This document shows positions 36,776 to 45,770 of a stretch of DNA of 64,000 nucleotides, piece after piece. Each line of letters begins with the position of its first letter. Within the stretch, counting starts at the first letter, position 1. A program made the translations under genes and the position numbers. This stretch comes from Phocaeicola_A sp964444735 (GTDB lineage Bacteria > Bacteroidota > Bacteroidia > Bacteroidales > Bacteroidaceae). Under the pieces are notes generated by a model that saw only the letters and a program-made list of their open reading frames with translations, searched no databases and was not told the origin of the DNA. The stretch spans positions 1-64,000 of the forward strand of contig CAYUIJ010000002.1 of the NCBI GenBank assembly GCA_964444735.1. Reading direction: 5' to 3'.

Positions 36776-37180
36776 ATGCTTCCCAAAGTCAAACGGATAT
36801 TTGTTATAGCCTTGACGTTGACAAGTGTAGTGTTCGGGTGGATAGGCTATGGAATATTACGACTGTTCTATCCTGATGAATATTCACCCTGTTTTCCTTT
36901 AATTCCATTGTTTTTTTATGTATTCGGGCTTGCCTTTATTTGTCTGTTTGAATACATGCACAAGCACATGCGTGAGAAGTCTGCGTTAGTGTACGTTGTA
37001 AGTAGAGGAGCCAAACTGGCGGCTGGTCTGATATTCTTAGTCATTTGCGGTTTTTTCACAGGCATAACCAAGGTATTTATTCTGGCTTTTTTTGCATATT
37101 ATATTGCATACGTGATATTCGAAAGTTGTTTTTTCTTCCGTTATGAGATGAAAATGAAAAAAGTGAATAAGAAAAAATGA
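36776..37180 (+). CDS. Small membrane protein of the ATP synthase operon
   Basis: 134 residues with four hydrophobic segments (about 8-30, 38-58, 75-95 and 100-120) and a lysine-rich tail (MKMKKVNKKK). It sits between atpC and atpB and overlaps atpB by 4 bases. Its position and membrane build suggest an AtpI-like assembly role, but no family motif was recognised. A gene of this kind is found at the same place in other Bacteroidales. Confidence 0.8.
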   Translation: MLPKVKRIFVIALTLTSVVFGWIGYGILRLFYPDEYSPCFPLIPLFFYVFGLAFICLFEYMHKHMREKSALVYVVSRGAKLAAGLIFLVICGFFTGITKVFILAFFAYYIAYVIFESCFFFRYEMKMKKVNKKK

Positions 37181-38256
37181 AAACATTGCGCTGTTTTTGG
37201 CTATTTCTGCTTGTCCTTATTACAGGCTTGCCGCCTGTATATGCGGACAATACTGAAACCGGAGGGGAAAAAGGCAAGGTAGACGTACAAGAAATAGTAT
37301 TTGGACATATCAGAGATTCATACGAATGGCATATTCTTACATATGGCGGTACGCATGTCTCCGTTCCTCTTCCTGTCATTGTGTACAGTTCAAGTAGCGG
37401 ATGGCACGCGTTCTTGTCGTCTAATCTGGATCATGGTCAGGAATATGAAGGGTTTTACATTGCAGAAGGCGGGGAGTATGCGGGGAAAATAGTGGAAAAA
37501 GACGCTCAAGGAAACGAGGTCCGTCCTTTGGATATATCGGTTACTAAAACCGTTCTTTCGTTAATGATTAACAGCCTGATTCTTGTACTCATTATTATAG
37601 GAGCATCCCGCTGGTATAAGGACAGGAAGCCTGGTTCTGAAGCGCCTAAAGGCTTTGTCGGCTTTATGGAAATGTTCGTAATGATGATTCATGACGATGT
37701 TATCGTGAGTTGTGTGGGCAAGGAATACAAGCGTTTCGCTCCTTATCTCCTTACGGTGTTTTTCTTTATATTCGTCAATAACCTGATGGGACTCATACCT
37801 GTCTTTCCGGGTGGAGGAAACGTTACGGGCAATATAGCCATTACGTTATTTCTCGCTTTGATGACTTTCTTGGCTGTAAATATTTTCGGAACAAAAGAAT
37901 ACTGGAAAGAAATCTTTTGGCCGGATGTGCCTGCATGGCTGAAAGTCCCGGTTCCTTTTATGCCGGTTATTGAGCTGTTTGGTGTCTTCACGAAGCCTTT
38001 CGCATTGACTATCCGTTTGTTTGCGAATATAATGGCCGGTCATGCCGTAATCCTTTCGTTGGTATCGATTATTTTCATCACGGCTTCATTGGGTGTGGTG
38101 TTAAATACGTCAATGACTGTCATATCGGTTTTGTTTTCTGTATTTATGTCATGCTTAGAAATATTGGTAGCGTTTATCCAAGCCTATGTATTTACGATGC
38201 TCTCGGCCGTATTTATCGGCTTAGCCCAAGTTCGTCATGAACATAAACAGCAATAA
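37177..38256 (+). CDS. atpB: ATP synthase Fo subunit a
   Basis: The proton-channel subunit, 359 residues. A signal-peptide-like start (1-24, cleavage near VYA) and an extra periplasmic N-terminal region of about 100 residues precede the usual membrane domain. This extension is typical of Bacteroidetes. The essential arginine lies in PFALTIRLFANIMAGHA (about residues 270-286), and a conserved FIQAYVFTML segment is near the end. It overlaps the upstream small membrane gene by 4 bases. Confidence 0.96.
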   Translation: MKTLRCFWLFLLVLITGLPPVYADNTETGGEKGKVDVQEIVFGHIRDSYEWHILTYGGTHVSVPLPVIVYSSSSGWHAFLSSNLDHGQEYEGFYIAEGGEYAGKIVEKDAQGNEVRPLDISVTKTVLSLMINSLILVLIIIGASRWYKDRKPGSEAPKGFVGFMEMFVMMIHDDVIVSCVGKEYKRFAPYLLTVFFFIFVNNLMGLIPVFPGGGNVTGNIAITLFLALMTFLAVNIFGTKEYWKEIFWPDVPAWLKVPVPFMPVIELFGVFTKPFALTIRLFANIMAGHAVILSLVSIIFITASLGVVLNTSMTVISVLFSVFMSCLEILVAFIQAYVFTMLSAVFIGLAQVRHEHKQQ

Positions 38257-38317
38257 AGCCTTATAAAAGAAAATTTTAGAAAAATATATTTAGTAATACA
38301 TTTAAAAAATTAGAATT

Positions 38318-38569
38318 ATGTTATCATTAGTTATGTTGCAAGCTGCAGCTGCAAGTCTTTCGCAGTTTGGCGCCGCTATCGGAGCTGGTTTGGCCGCTAT
38401 CGGAGCTGGTATTGGTATTGGTAAAATCGGTGGTTCGGCAATGGAAGCCATCGGACGTCAGCCGGAGGCCGTTAACGATATTCGTATGAACATGATTATT
38501 ATCGGTGCCTTGGTTGAAGGCGTTGCATTGTTTGCCGTCATTATTTGTCTGTTGGCCCTTTACGCATAA
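38318..38569 (+). CDS. atpE: ATP synthase Fo subunit c
   Basis: 83 residues, two membrane helices with the polar loop RQPEA (about residues 47-51). The ion-binding glutamate is in ALVEGVALFAVI (Glu near residue 66). The residue after this Glu is Gly rather than the Ser/Thr of known sodium-binding c rings, so the ring probably carries protons. The glycine-rich first helix (GAAIGAGLAAIGAGIGIG) is normal. Confidence 0.96.
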   Translation: MLSLVMLQAAAASLSQFGAAIGAGLAAIGAGIGIGKIGGSAMEAIGRQPEAVNDIRMNMIIIGALVEGVALFAVIICLLALYA

Positions 38570-38591
38570 TTCAAAAAAAGAGGCTTAGCTT

Positions 38592-39095
38592 ATGTCACTA
38601 CTTAACCCCGATATTGGTGTTTTCTTTTGGATGCTGGTGTCATTCATCATTGTATTCATCATACTTGCAAAGTTCGGATTTCCGGTATTGGTTAACATGG
38701 TAAACGAACGTAAGCAATATATTGATGAATCGTTGAAGTCGGCACGCGAAGCCAATGAGAAATTATCGCATATCAAAGAAGAAAGTGAATCCATTTTGGT
38801 TGAAGCCCGCAAAGAACAAGCCAGAATTTTGAAAGAAGCTATGGAGACGCGCGCTCAGATTGTCAATGAGGCGAAGGAGAAAGCTCAGTCAGAAGGCGGA
38901 CGCTTGTTGGAAGAAGCGCGTAAACAGATTCAAAAAGAAAAAGATGATGCCATCTGCGATATTCGTAAGCAAGTAGCAGAGTTGTCTGTGGAAGTTGCTG
39001 AAAAAGTCCTTCGCAAACAACTTTCAAGCGAGGTGGAACAAAATGGAATGATCGAGCGTTTACTCGATGAAGTTTCCGATTCTAAAAAGCAATAG
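38592..39095 (+). CDS. atpF: ATP synthase Fo subunit b
   Basis: 167 residues. One membrane segment (about 8-30, GVFFWMLVSFIIVFIILAK) is followed by a long charged coiled coil up to about residue 150, the peripheral stalk that binds delta. It starts 22 bases after atpE and ends 3 bases before atpH. Confidence 0.95.
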   Translation: MSLLNPDIGVFFWMLVSFIIVFIILAKFGFPVLVNMVNERKQYIDESLKSAREANEKLSHIKEESESILVEARKEQARILKEAMETRAQIVNEAKEKAQSEGGRLLEEARKQIQKEKDDAICDIRKQVAELSVEVAEKVLRKQLSSEVEQNGMIERLLDEVSDSKKQ

Positions 39096-39098
39096 GTT

Positions 39099-39659
39099 AT
39101 GAACACAGGAGTAATTTCAAAACGCTATGCAAAGGCTTTGTATATGTATGCCGAAAAAGCAGGAAAGGTGAGACAGGTATATGACGAAATGTCTGTTATG
39201 GCAAACAATTACCTGCTGGTTCCTGGCATGCGCAAGGCGATAGATAATCCTTTGCTTCCGATGAATGACAGGATAAAATTGCTGTGCAATGCCGCTGGCG
39301 GTAAAGTGAGTGAGGAAGTAGAGCGTTTTATCACACTTGTCTTGCACGAGCATCGTGAGAAATTCATGCAGTTCATAGCGTGCTCCTATGTTGACCTTTA
39401 TCGCAAAAAGAATAATATTTTTCTCGGTAAGCTAATTACTGCGGAAAAGGTTAGTAAGGAAACCGAAGATCGCATGAGAATGATGATTGTAAAGGTAAAA
39501 GGTACTCAGGGAACTGTCGAATTTGAAACATGTGTTGAACCTTCTATAATAGGGGGTTTTATCCTTGACATAGATTATAACAGGCTAGACGCAAGTGTAG
39601 CGGCTCAATTAAACAGAGTGCGCAGGCAGTTTATGGAGAAGAATAGAAGAATTGTATAA
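39099..39659 (+). CDS. atpH: ATP synthase F1 subunit delta
   Basis: The OSCP-like peripheral stalk subunit, 186 residues. Family features seen are SKRYAKALYMYA at the start (about 6-17) and the C-terminal EPSIIGGFILDID (about 148-160). Conservation is modest, as is usual for delta, and the position between atpF and atpA supports the call. Confidence 0.93.
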   Translation: MNTGVISKRYAKALYMYAEKAGKVRQVYDEMSVMANNYLLVPGMRKAIDNPLLPMNDRIKLLCNAAGGKVSEEVERFITLVLHEHREKFMQFIACSYVDLYRKKNNIFLGKLITAEKVSKETEDRMRMMIVKVKGTQGTVEFETCVEPSIIGGFILDIDYNRLDASVAAQLNRVRRQFMEKNRRIV

Positions 39660-39673
39660 TTAAAGAAGAAAAC

Positions 39674-41260
39674 ATGTCTGAAAATATAAAACCCGGCGAA
39701 ATCTCCAGTGTCTTGCTTGAGCAATTGCAAGGTATTGATACCGGTATTCAGTTTGAAGAGGTAGGCATCGTGCTTCAGGTCAGCGATGGGGTAGTACGTA
39801 TATACGGATTACGTAATGCCGAAGCTGAGGAATTGCTTGAATTTGAGAATGGAGTAAAGGCCATTGTGATGAACTTGGAGGAAGACAACGTGGGTGCCGT
39901 GCTATTAGGCCCTACCGATAAAATCAAAGAGGGTATGGTGGTAAAGCGCACAAGGCGTATATCTTCGATTATGGTGAGCGAGAGCATGTTGGGACGTGTC
40001 GTAAATCCGCTTGGCGATCCGATTGATGGCGAAGGCGGGATAGGGGGCGATATGACAGAAATGCCATTGGAACGTAAATCTCCGGGTGTCATCTTCCGTC
40101 AGCCTGTTACAGAGCCTCTGCAAACCGGTTTGAAAGCCGTAGATTCCATGATTCCAATCGGTCGCGGACAGCGTGAACTGATTATCGGTGACCGTCAGAC
40201 TGGCAAGACATCAATTGCCATTGATACGATTATTAACCAGCGTGCCAACTATGAAGCCGGAGATCCGGTATATTGTATTTATGTCGCTATTGGTCAGAAA
40301 GGTTCTACTGTAGCTAATATTGTCAATGTGCTGAAAGAAAAAGGAGCTATGCCTTATACTGTTGTTGTGTCGGCTACAGCAGCCGATCCTGCGGCGTTAC
40401 AATATTTCGCTCCGTTTGCAGGCGCGGCTATTGGCGAATATTTCCGTGATACCGGCCGGCATGCGCTGGTTGTTTATGATGACTTGTCAAAACAGGCTGT
40501 CGCATATCGTGAGGTATCGTTGATTTTGCGTCGTCCGTCTGGCCGTGAAGCTTATCCTGGTGATATATTCTATCTGCATTCCCGTCTGTTGGAGCGTGCT
40601 GCAAAGATAATCCGACAGCAGGAAGTGGCTGAGCAGATGAATGACCTTCCGGCAAGTTTGAAAGGAAAAGTCAAAGGCGGCGGATCGCTGACTGCACTCC
40701 CAATCATTGAGACACAGGCTGGCGATGTTTCTGCTTACATTCCTACAAACGTTATTTCAATTACCGATGGTCAGATATTTCTGGAGACAGACTTGTTCAA
40801 CCAAGGTTTCCGTCCTGCCATTAATGCCGGTATCTCCGTGTCACGTGTAGGTGGTAGTGCCCAGATTAAGGCAATGAAGAAAGTGGCAGGAACATTGAAA
40901 ATTGACCAGGCACAATATCGTGAACTGGAAGCGTTCTCCAAATTCAGTAGTGATGTGGATCCGGTAACAGCTATGGCATTAGACCGTGGCCGTAAGAATA
41001 ACCAGCTGCTTATCCAGTCTCAGTATTCTCCAATGCCCGTTGCTGAGCAGATTGCAATTTTGTATTGCGGAACCAAAGGTTTGATGAAAGACATCGAAAT
41101 AGGGCTGGTACATGAATTCCAGGATACATTCTTACAGAATATGCGCGCGGTTCATCAGAAAGACGTGCTTGACGTTTTGGCAAAAGGCGTAATTAATGAT
41201 GATGTAACAAAAATTATTACGGAAGTTGCAGCTGCTGTTTGTTTGAAATTTAAAAAATAA
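39674..41260 (+). CDS. atpA: ATP synthase F1 subunit alpha
   Basis: The non-catalytic nucleotide-binding subunit, 528 residues. The P-loop GDRQTGKTSIAID lies near residues 172-184, and the conserved ALPIIETQAGDVSAYIPTN follows near 343-361. The length is usual for the phylum. It lies 14 bases after atpH and 5 bases before atpG. Confidence 0.98.
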   Translation: MSENIKPGEISSVLLEQLQGIDTGIQFEEVGIVLQVSDGVVRIYGLRNAEAEELLEFENGVKAIVMNLEEDNVGAVLLGPTDKIKEGMVVKRTRRISSIMVSESMLGRVVNPLGDPIDGEGGIGGDMTEMPLERKSPGVIFRQPVTEPLQTGLKAVDSMIPIGRGQRELIIGDRQTGKTSIAIDTIINQRANYEAGDPVYCIYVAIGQKGSTVANIVNVLKEKGAMPYTVVVSATAADPAALQYFAPFAGAAIGEYFRDTGRHALVVYDDLSKQAVAYREVSLILRRPSGREAYPGDIFYLHSRLLERAAKIIRQQEVAEQMNDLPASLKGKVKGGGSLTALPIIETQAGDVSAYIPTNVISITDGQIFLETDLFNQGFRPAINAGISVSRVGGSAQIKAMKKVAGTLKIDQAQYRELEAFSKFSSDVDPVTAMALDRGRKNNQLLIQSQYSPMPVAEQIAILYCGTKGLMKDIEIGLVHEFQDTFLQNMRAVHQKDVLDVLAKGVINDDVTKIITEVAAAVCLKFKK

Positions 41261-41265
41261 AGCTT

Positions 41266-42138
41266 ATGGCGTCACTGAAAGAGATTAAAGGAAGAATAGG
41301 TTCTGTACAGAGCACATTGAAGATTACATCGGCAATGAAGCTGGTGGCTTCGACCAAACTGCGTCGGGCACAGGCTGCTATTGAAAATATGCTTCCTTAT
41401 GACCGGAAACTTAATTCCATTTTGCATGATTTCCTTGCAAGCGGAGTAACGGTTGTTTCTCCTTTTACAGAAAAACGTCCGGTCGAACGAGTGGCGGTAG
41501 TTGCTGTTGCATCCAATTCCAGTCTGTGCGGTGGCTTTAATAACAATATAATTAGAAAGGCAGACAGTGTTTTGGGAAAATATGCAAGGCAATTAGGCAA
41601 AGACTTTATTTTGACATATCCTATCGGTCGAAAAGTGGCTCAGTCATTGGGGAAATGTCATAAGTTAACAGAAGACTACAAAATGATTGGTGACAAGCCG
41701 GCATATAAGCAGGCTTCAGAATTAGCAGAGCATTTGATGAACCTGTTTGTTAACAAGGAAGTTGATCGTGTAGAGCTTGTTTATACTCATTACAAATCGA
41801 CTGCCACGCAGGTGATTAGGCATGAGACGTTTTTGCCTTTGGATCTGAATTCTGATGGGAGGATAGACAATAAAGGCGGCTTTATGCCCGATTATATTAT
41901 AGAGCCTTCGGCTGAAGAGCTGGTGTCACGATTGTTGCCGAAAGCGCTTCGGATGAAACTATATACCATATTACTTGATTCGAATGCTTCGGAACACGCT
42001 GCGCGTACAGTAGCTATGCAGCAGGCAACCGATAATGCGAATGACTTGCTGCAAGAGTTGAATCTGATGTACAACAAGGGACGTCAGCAGGCCATTACAA
42101 ATGAACTTCTTGATATTATCGGAGGGTCATTGAAATAG
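41266..42138 (+). CDS. atpG: ATP synthase F1 subunit gamma
   Basis: The central rotor shaft, 290 residues. The N-terminal helix has the conserved RIGSVQSTLKITSAMKLVAS (residues 11-30), and the C-terminal helix has YNKGRQQAITNELLDIIGG (about 269-287). SSLCGGFN (about 85-92) is the usual central motif. It is the last gene of the operon; a strong terminator follows 22 bases later. Confidence 0.97.
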   Translation: MASLKEIKGRIGSVQSTLKITSAMKLVASTKLRRAQAAIENMLPYDRKLNSILHDFLASGVTVVSPFTEKRPVERVAVVAVASNSSLCGGFNNNIIRKADSVLGKYARQLGKDFILTYPIGRKVAQSLGKCHKLTEDYKMIGDKPAYKQASELAEHLMNLFVNKEVDRVELVYTHYKSTATQVIRHETFLPLDLNSDGRIDNKGGFMPDYIIEPSAEELVSRLLPKALRMKLYTILLDSNASEHAARTVAMQQATDNANDLLQELNLMYNKGRQQAITNELLDIIGGSLK

Positions 42139-42160
42139 ATTGTATATATCTATACATAAG

Positions 42161-42202
42161 AAAAAGACCAGTTTTATGCATTGAGTATAAACTGGTCTTT
42201 TT
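42161..42202 (+). terminator. Terminator of the ATP synthase operon
   Basis: A long stem, AAAAAGACCAGTTT paired with AAACTGGTCTTTTT, around a loop of about 14 bases. A-run and T-run flank the GC part, so it can terminate in both directions. It is the clearest terminator in the window. Confidence 0.9.
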
Positions 42203-42630
42203 GCTATTTCATACGGGAATCGCGTTGGTTTTTGAAGAAAGTATATTGATTTTTACCATAGCGTATTTACCCTAGTTCCCAGAATTTTATTTTTTTAACG
42301 TATCATACATGTGAAATTCATATAAGAGGACTTTTATTGCTGATTATCAACAATGTAAGAAAATAACGGTACAAAAAATCTTGGTTGGAAAAAATGGTAT
42401 AAAAGCTATTTCAGGTAAGAAAACAAACAGTGAAAAGATGAGTGTTGAATATGAAGATTTAACAAAAACTTAACAGAATACAGGCATTTTTATGGGTTTG
42501 AGCTGTCTTTTCGGAATATGGCTAAAACCACAAAGCACTTTCAAGGGATTATTACGGAATACTGATAATCAGTAATTTACCATCTATGTTAACCAAATAA
42601 GGTACAATCCGAAGAGAAAACTATGAAATT
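42203..42630. other. Low-GC spacer at the left edge of the restriction island
   Basis: No complete gene. An open stretch on the plus strand (about 42315-42473) without a good start reads ADYQQCKKITVQKILVGKNG and ends SVEYEDLTKT, then stop. It may be a gene relic but resembles nothing recognised. The rest is AT-rich and holds no hairpin or repeat of note. Confidence 0.45.
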
Positions 42631-43533
42631 TTGATATTCTACATCGTTATTCCCATAAAATCATGTACCTTGTGGACTAAAAATCTTAATGAACAATGGT
42701 ATTTGGAAACAATAGACGAGGCAGTAGCCAGAATAAAATATTTGATAGAAAAAAGTATTATTGATGGTGGTGTAGAGGCCAAAAATAATCTTATCCGTAC
42801 GCAAGGACCTATTTGTATTCTTCACGATGTGGCTAAAGCGTCTTTTATGCGCCTAGGCGTTAATCCTGATTATATCAATCCTCCGTATGGAGAGCATAAT
42901 GGTGAGTTAAAACTATCTGGTTTCTTCAAATGCAAAGACCAGGATATCTGTATTCTTCCGGGTAATGTCTCAGCAGAAGAAGAAATCTTGTTATTTGATG
43001 GAATACTCAAAGGAAAGAAAGATCCTTTCGGATTTGATTTGACACAGAAGATTTTATCTGTGAATGTACGAAGTCAATTAAGTAGCATTGCAAAAAACTT
43101 TGACACGTTGTACGAAAGAACCTTTGCGGAGGCGTTAAATCTCCATCTTCGTTGTCCTAATATGGTTTTAGGAGAGTTTTATATGATACCTGTATTTGAA
43201 TACGATGACAATCTTGCAAAAGAACATCGGGTTGGATTCAAAAACAATCGGAAAATTCAAGAGCACATTCAAAAGTACATATACTCCTTTGGAGCAGTAA
43301 ATAACCGTTCAACAATTAGCGGTGAGGAATATAAGTACGAACGAGTTTGTCTTTTAATTGTGGATTTCAATAGAGATACCCCAAAAATTTACAACACGGA
43401 TGATGAATTAAAAGCAGATGGACTTCTGCCTGAACATACAACTGCATCTATCAATAATATGAATTTTTCGACATTTGCAAGTACCTTGATGTCTATATAT
43501 CAGCAACGATTTGGACTAACTAGTTTCAGATGA
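42631..43533 (+). CDS. Probable type II restriction endonuclease
   Basis: About 300 residues with no family motif that can be named with certainty. The call rests on its partner: a DNA adenine methyltransferase gene faces it, with 34 bases of 3' overlap, the usual close pairing of a restriction-modification system. The frame opens with TTG at 42631; the first in-frame ATG is at about residue 74, too late. One extra T in the TTTT run at 42629-42632 would join the frame to the ATG at 42623, so the true start may be hidden by an indel. A PD-(D/E)xK core could lie around GFFKCKDQDICILPGN, but this is not clear. Confidence 0.55.
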   Translation: MIFYIVIPIKSCTLWTKNLNEQWYLETIDEAVARIKYLIEKSIIDGGVEAKNNLIRTQGPICILHDVAKASFMRLGVNPDYINPPYGEHNGELKLSGFFKCKDQDICILPGNVSAEEEILLFDGILKGKKDPFGFDLTQKILSVNVRSQLSSIAKNFDTLYERTFAEALNLHLRCPNMVLGEFYMIPVFEYDDNLAKEHRVGFKNNRKIQEHIQKYIYSFGAVNNRSTISGEEYKYERVCLLIVDFNRDTPKIYNTDDELKADGLLPEHTTASINNMNFSTFASTLMSIYQQRFGLTSFR

Positions 43534-45362
43534 TATTTACTTATCAAATAATTGTTTATTTCGTTAGGTGTAGTTAGAACTCGCAATTCATTTATCTCTG
43601 TTTCAGAAAAGTTCGGAACAGAAAAACGTTCTATAAAATTTTTCTGATAGCAGGGATAACCGCCCTCAATAGCGACACTAGTTTTATCTACATAATATTC
43701 CATAATTATTGAATTTAGAATCTTCTGCATGACATCCAGATTTTCAGGTATTGCTATAAGATTGCAATCAAAAAGATTTCTTTCTTGCTGCGGACGTAAA
43801 TACACACCATATCCATTGGTAAAGAAACCATTCGGGTCTTGATCAAAAAGGAATCGTGGTGTTTTACTAAAGGTTGGGGTTAAAAGTTTTACTCCTGTTC
43901 TATTCAAGCCTTGGGTACGTCCATAAGCATAAAAAGGGGTATATACATGTTTTCCCTTGCCTCTTTGAGCTAAAACATCTTTGACGGAAAGTAGATATTT
44001 ATAACATTCTGGATATTTTGATTGCATAACACTTTCCTGTATAGCGGTTGCTTTGCCATTTTTTAATGTGTATGGGAAGATTATTCTACGTGTATTTTGG
44101 TTAATATCTTCAGGAGTTTTCATGTCGGATATTTTCACGACAGAACGGGTAATATTCTTTTCTATTCTAAATAACAAGCCATTTCGTGCAATATTGTAAT
44201 AATCAATATCTTCTGATATTGGCTGTATAAAATAGATTTCATCTTTAAGTGTTGCAATGCCAACACATATATTAAATAAATTACCTATACGTTCTCCGCA
44301 CCCTTCAATTTGAGCAATGTTGTGCCTTTCATCTCCGCATAACAATCTCCATTTTGAATCATCAAGCGAAGAATATGGATTAAGAGTAAAAGTTGTTTCT
44401 TTTAGAAACAATTCAGGCGCAACACCCTCTTTTATACGGTCATATTCAATATTCTCATTACTTGCTTTATTCAAGAATGAGATAGCAGTATAAGTCTGTA
44501 CATTAAATACTTTTGTTGCATTAAAATCAACAATCCTATATATAGACCGCTCTTGACGGAAAAAGGCTCTCAGGCTTTCTCCTGATAAAGATGTAAAATA
44601 ATTATTGGGGGTAATATAGCCCAATTTCCCATTAGTCTTTAAAATACGTAAACCCAGTTCGAAGAATGCAAAGTATAGATTATATGTTCCAAATTGGGTA
44701 GTACGATAATTAGCAATCAAAAAAGCCCTAGTATCATCGTCCATATCTTGAAACTTAACGTATGGAGGATTTCCAACTACTGCATCAAAATTCTCATTCC
44801 AATTGTGCTTCAAGCTATCGCAACAAAATAAGTTCATTTGCGAAACCGATATATTTTCTGACTCACTCAATGCTAACAAAGAAAGAAGTAATTTACATCT
44901 TTCAATATTGTAGTATAGAATATCTGAACCATATATGTTCTCGCAAATACAATCTGAAATGGACTTACCAAATGTATGTTTGTAATATCTTGCAATGGCA
45001 AGTAGAAAAGCTCCACTACCACAACTTGGATCTATAATTCTTGCGTTAAATTCTGGTTTAATAGTTTTAAGGATGAAATCCGCTATATACGCAGGAGTAA
45101 AAAAAGCACCATTTACTTTCTTATCCTCTGGGGGGATTAAGAGTTCCATCGCAATAGACATATCGTCAATTGAAGCAATCTCGATTTTGTCAATTTCATT
45201 TGTTAATTTGGGACATGGGGTAAAACCATCCAAGTATTGGCTAATAATATTATCTGTTCCTATTTCCATTGAATTACTTTTGATGTAGGAATAAACCAAA
45301 TGCTTTTCTATGTCCTCAATAGAGAAGCATTTAATGAGATTGTTCAATATTAATGTTTCCAT
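43500..45362 (-). CDS. Gamma-type N6-adenine DNA methyltransferase of a type II system
   Basis: 620 residues. SAM-binding motif I DPSCGSGAFLLAIARYY lies near residues 109-125, and the catalytic motif IV GNPPYVKF lies near 197-204. This order (I before IV, NPPY) is that of gamma-class adenine methyltransferases such as M.TaqI. The long C-terminal half (about 350-600) is the likely target-recognition domain, with FERFSV-type IERFSVPNF near the end. The gene is AT-rich and converges on the presumed endonuclease. Divergent from it, 120 bases away, is a small gene with an operator-like dyad between. The recognition sequence cannot be predicted. Confidence 0.9.
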   Translation of the reverse strand: METLILNNLIKCFSIEDIEKHLVYSYIKSNSMEIGTDNIISQYLDGFTPCPKLTNEIDKIEIASIDDMSIAMELLIPPEDKKVNGAFFTPAYIADFILKTIKPEFNARIIDPSCGSGAFLLAIARYYKHTFGKSISDCICENIYGSDILYYNIERCKLLLSLLALSESENISVSQMNLFCCDSLKHNWNENFDAVVGNPPYVKFQDMDDDTRAFLIANYRTTQFGTYNLYFAFFELGLRILKTNGKLGYITPNNYFTSLSGESLRAFFRQERSIYRIVDFNATKVFNVQTYTAISFLNKASNENIEYDRIKEGVAPELFLKETTFTLNPYSSLDDSKWRLLCGDERHNIAQIEGCGERIGNLFNICVGIATLKDEIYFIQPISEDIDYYNIARNGLLFRIEKNITRSVVKISDMKTPEDINQNTRRIIFPYTLKNGKATAIQESVMQSKYPECYKYLLSVKDVLAQRGKGKHVYTPFYAYGRTQGLNRTGVKLLTPTFSKTPRFLFDQDPNGFFTNGYGVYLRPQQERNLFDCNLIAIPENLDVMQKILNSIIMEYYVDKTSVAIEGGYPCYQKNFIERFSVPNFSETEINELRVLTTPNEINNYLISKYHLKLVSPNRC

Positions 45363-45423
45363 ACGGCAAAGATAGGTATTTATTTAATATCTACCAAATA
45401 TACCCATGGGTAATTTTGTTTTT

Positions 45424-45448
45424 ATCGCATTTATTTAATATGTGCGAT
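45424..45448. promoter_or_regulatory. Operator-like dyad between the methyltransferase and a small gene
   Basis: ATCGCA (45424-45429) and TGCGAT (45443-45448) form a perfect inverted repeat with 13 bases between. It lies between the divergent methyltransferase and small gene, just upstream of the -7 box, a position suited to a regulator that controls both. Confidence 0.4.
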
Positions 45449-45456
45449 TTAATTCA

Positions 45457-45464
45457 TATATTTG
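45457..45464 (+). promoter_or_regulatory. Putative -7 box of the small gene
   Basis: TATATTTG matches the Bacteroides -7 consensus, about 18 bases before the start at 45483. The expected -33 TTTG was not seen; the dyad covers part of that region. Confidence 0.45.
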
Positions 45465-45482
45465 CATTATAATATAGGAAAT

Positions 45483-45716
45483 ATGGCGATTCAAGGTAAA
45501 GATAAACAAGAGCGAAAGGTTGTTCATCTTCAAATAGATGACCAACATGAATACTTTGGCTCCATAGAGCAGTTGTTTTGTAAATATACTAAAGAGCAAT
45601 TAGGTTTTAGTATATATCAAGTCAGAAACAATCTACGTAAACTTGGTATAATGACATCTGCGACTTGTATTATTCGAGTAGGAGTGTTGCAAACAAAGAT
45701 AAAAAATGAAAATTAG
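45483..45716 (+). CDS. Small protein of unknown function next to the methyltransferase
   Basis: 77 residues starting MAIQGKDKQERKVV. The start at 45483 was chosen over one 21 bases upstream, which would overlap the -7 box. The protein is basic and mixed in predicted structure, with HLQIDDQHEYFGSIEQLF in the middle and a helix-like YQVRNNLRKLG near residues 48-58. It resembles no family known to me. Its divergent place beside the methyltransferase and the dyad makes a controller role possible, but no helix-turn-helix is evident. Confidence 0.55.
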   Translation: MAIQGKDKQERKVVHLQIDDQHEYFGSIEQLFCKYTKEQLGFSIYQVRNNLRKLGIMTSATCIIRVGVLQTKIKNEN

Positions 45717-45770
45717 CACCTTATAATTTATAGTATATGCCTACTGTATTTGGACAAACAACAAAATGGA

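Noticed and set aside
38318..38569. Sodium-binding c ring
   Set aside because: The residue after the ion-binding Glu is Gly, not Ser or Thr as in known sodium-binding c subunits.
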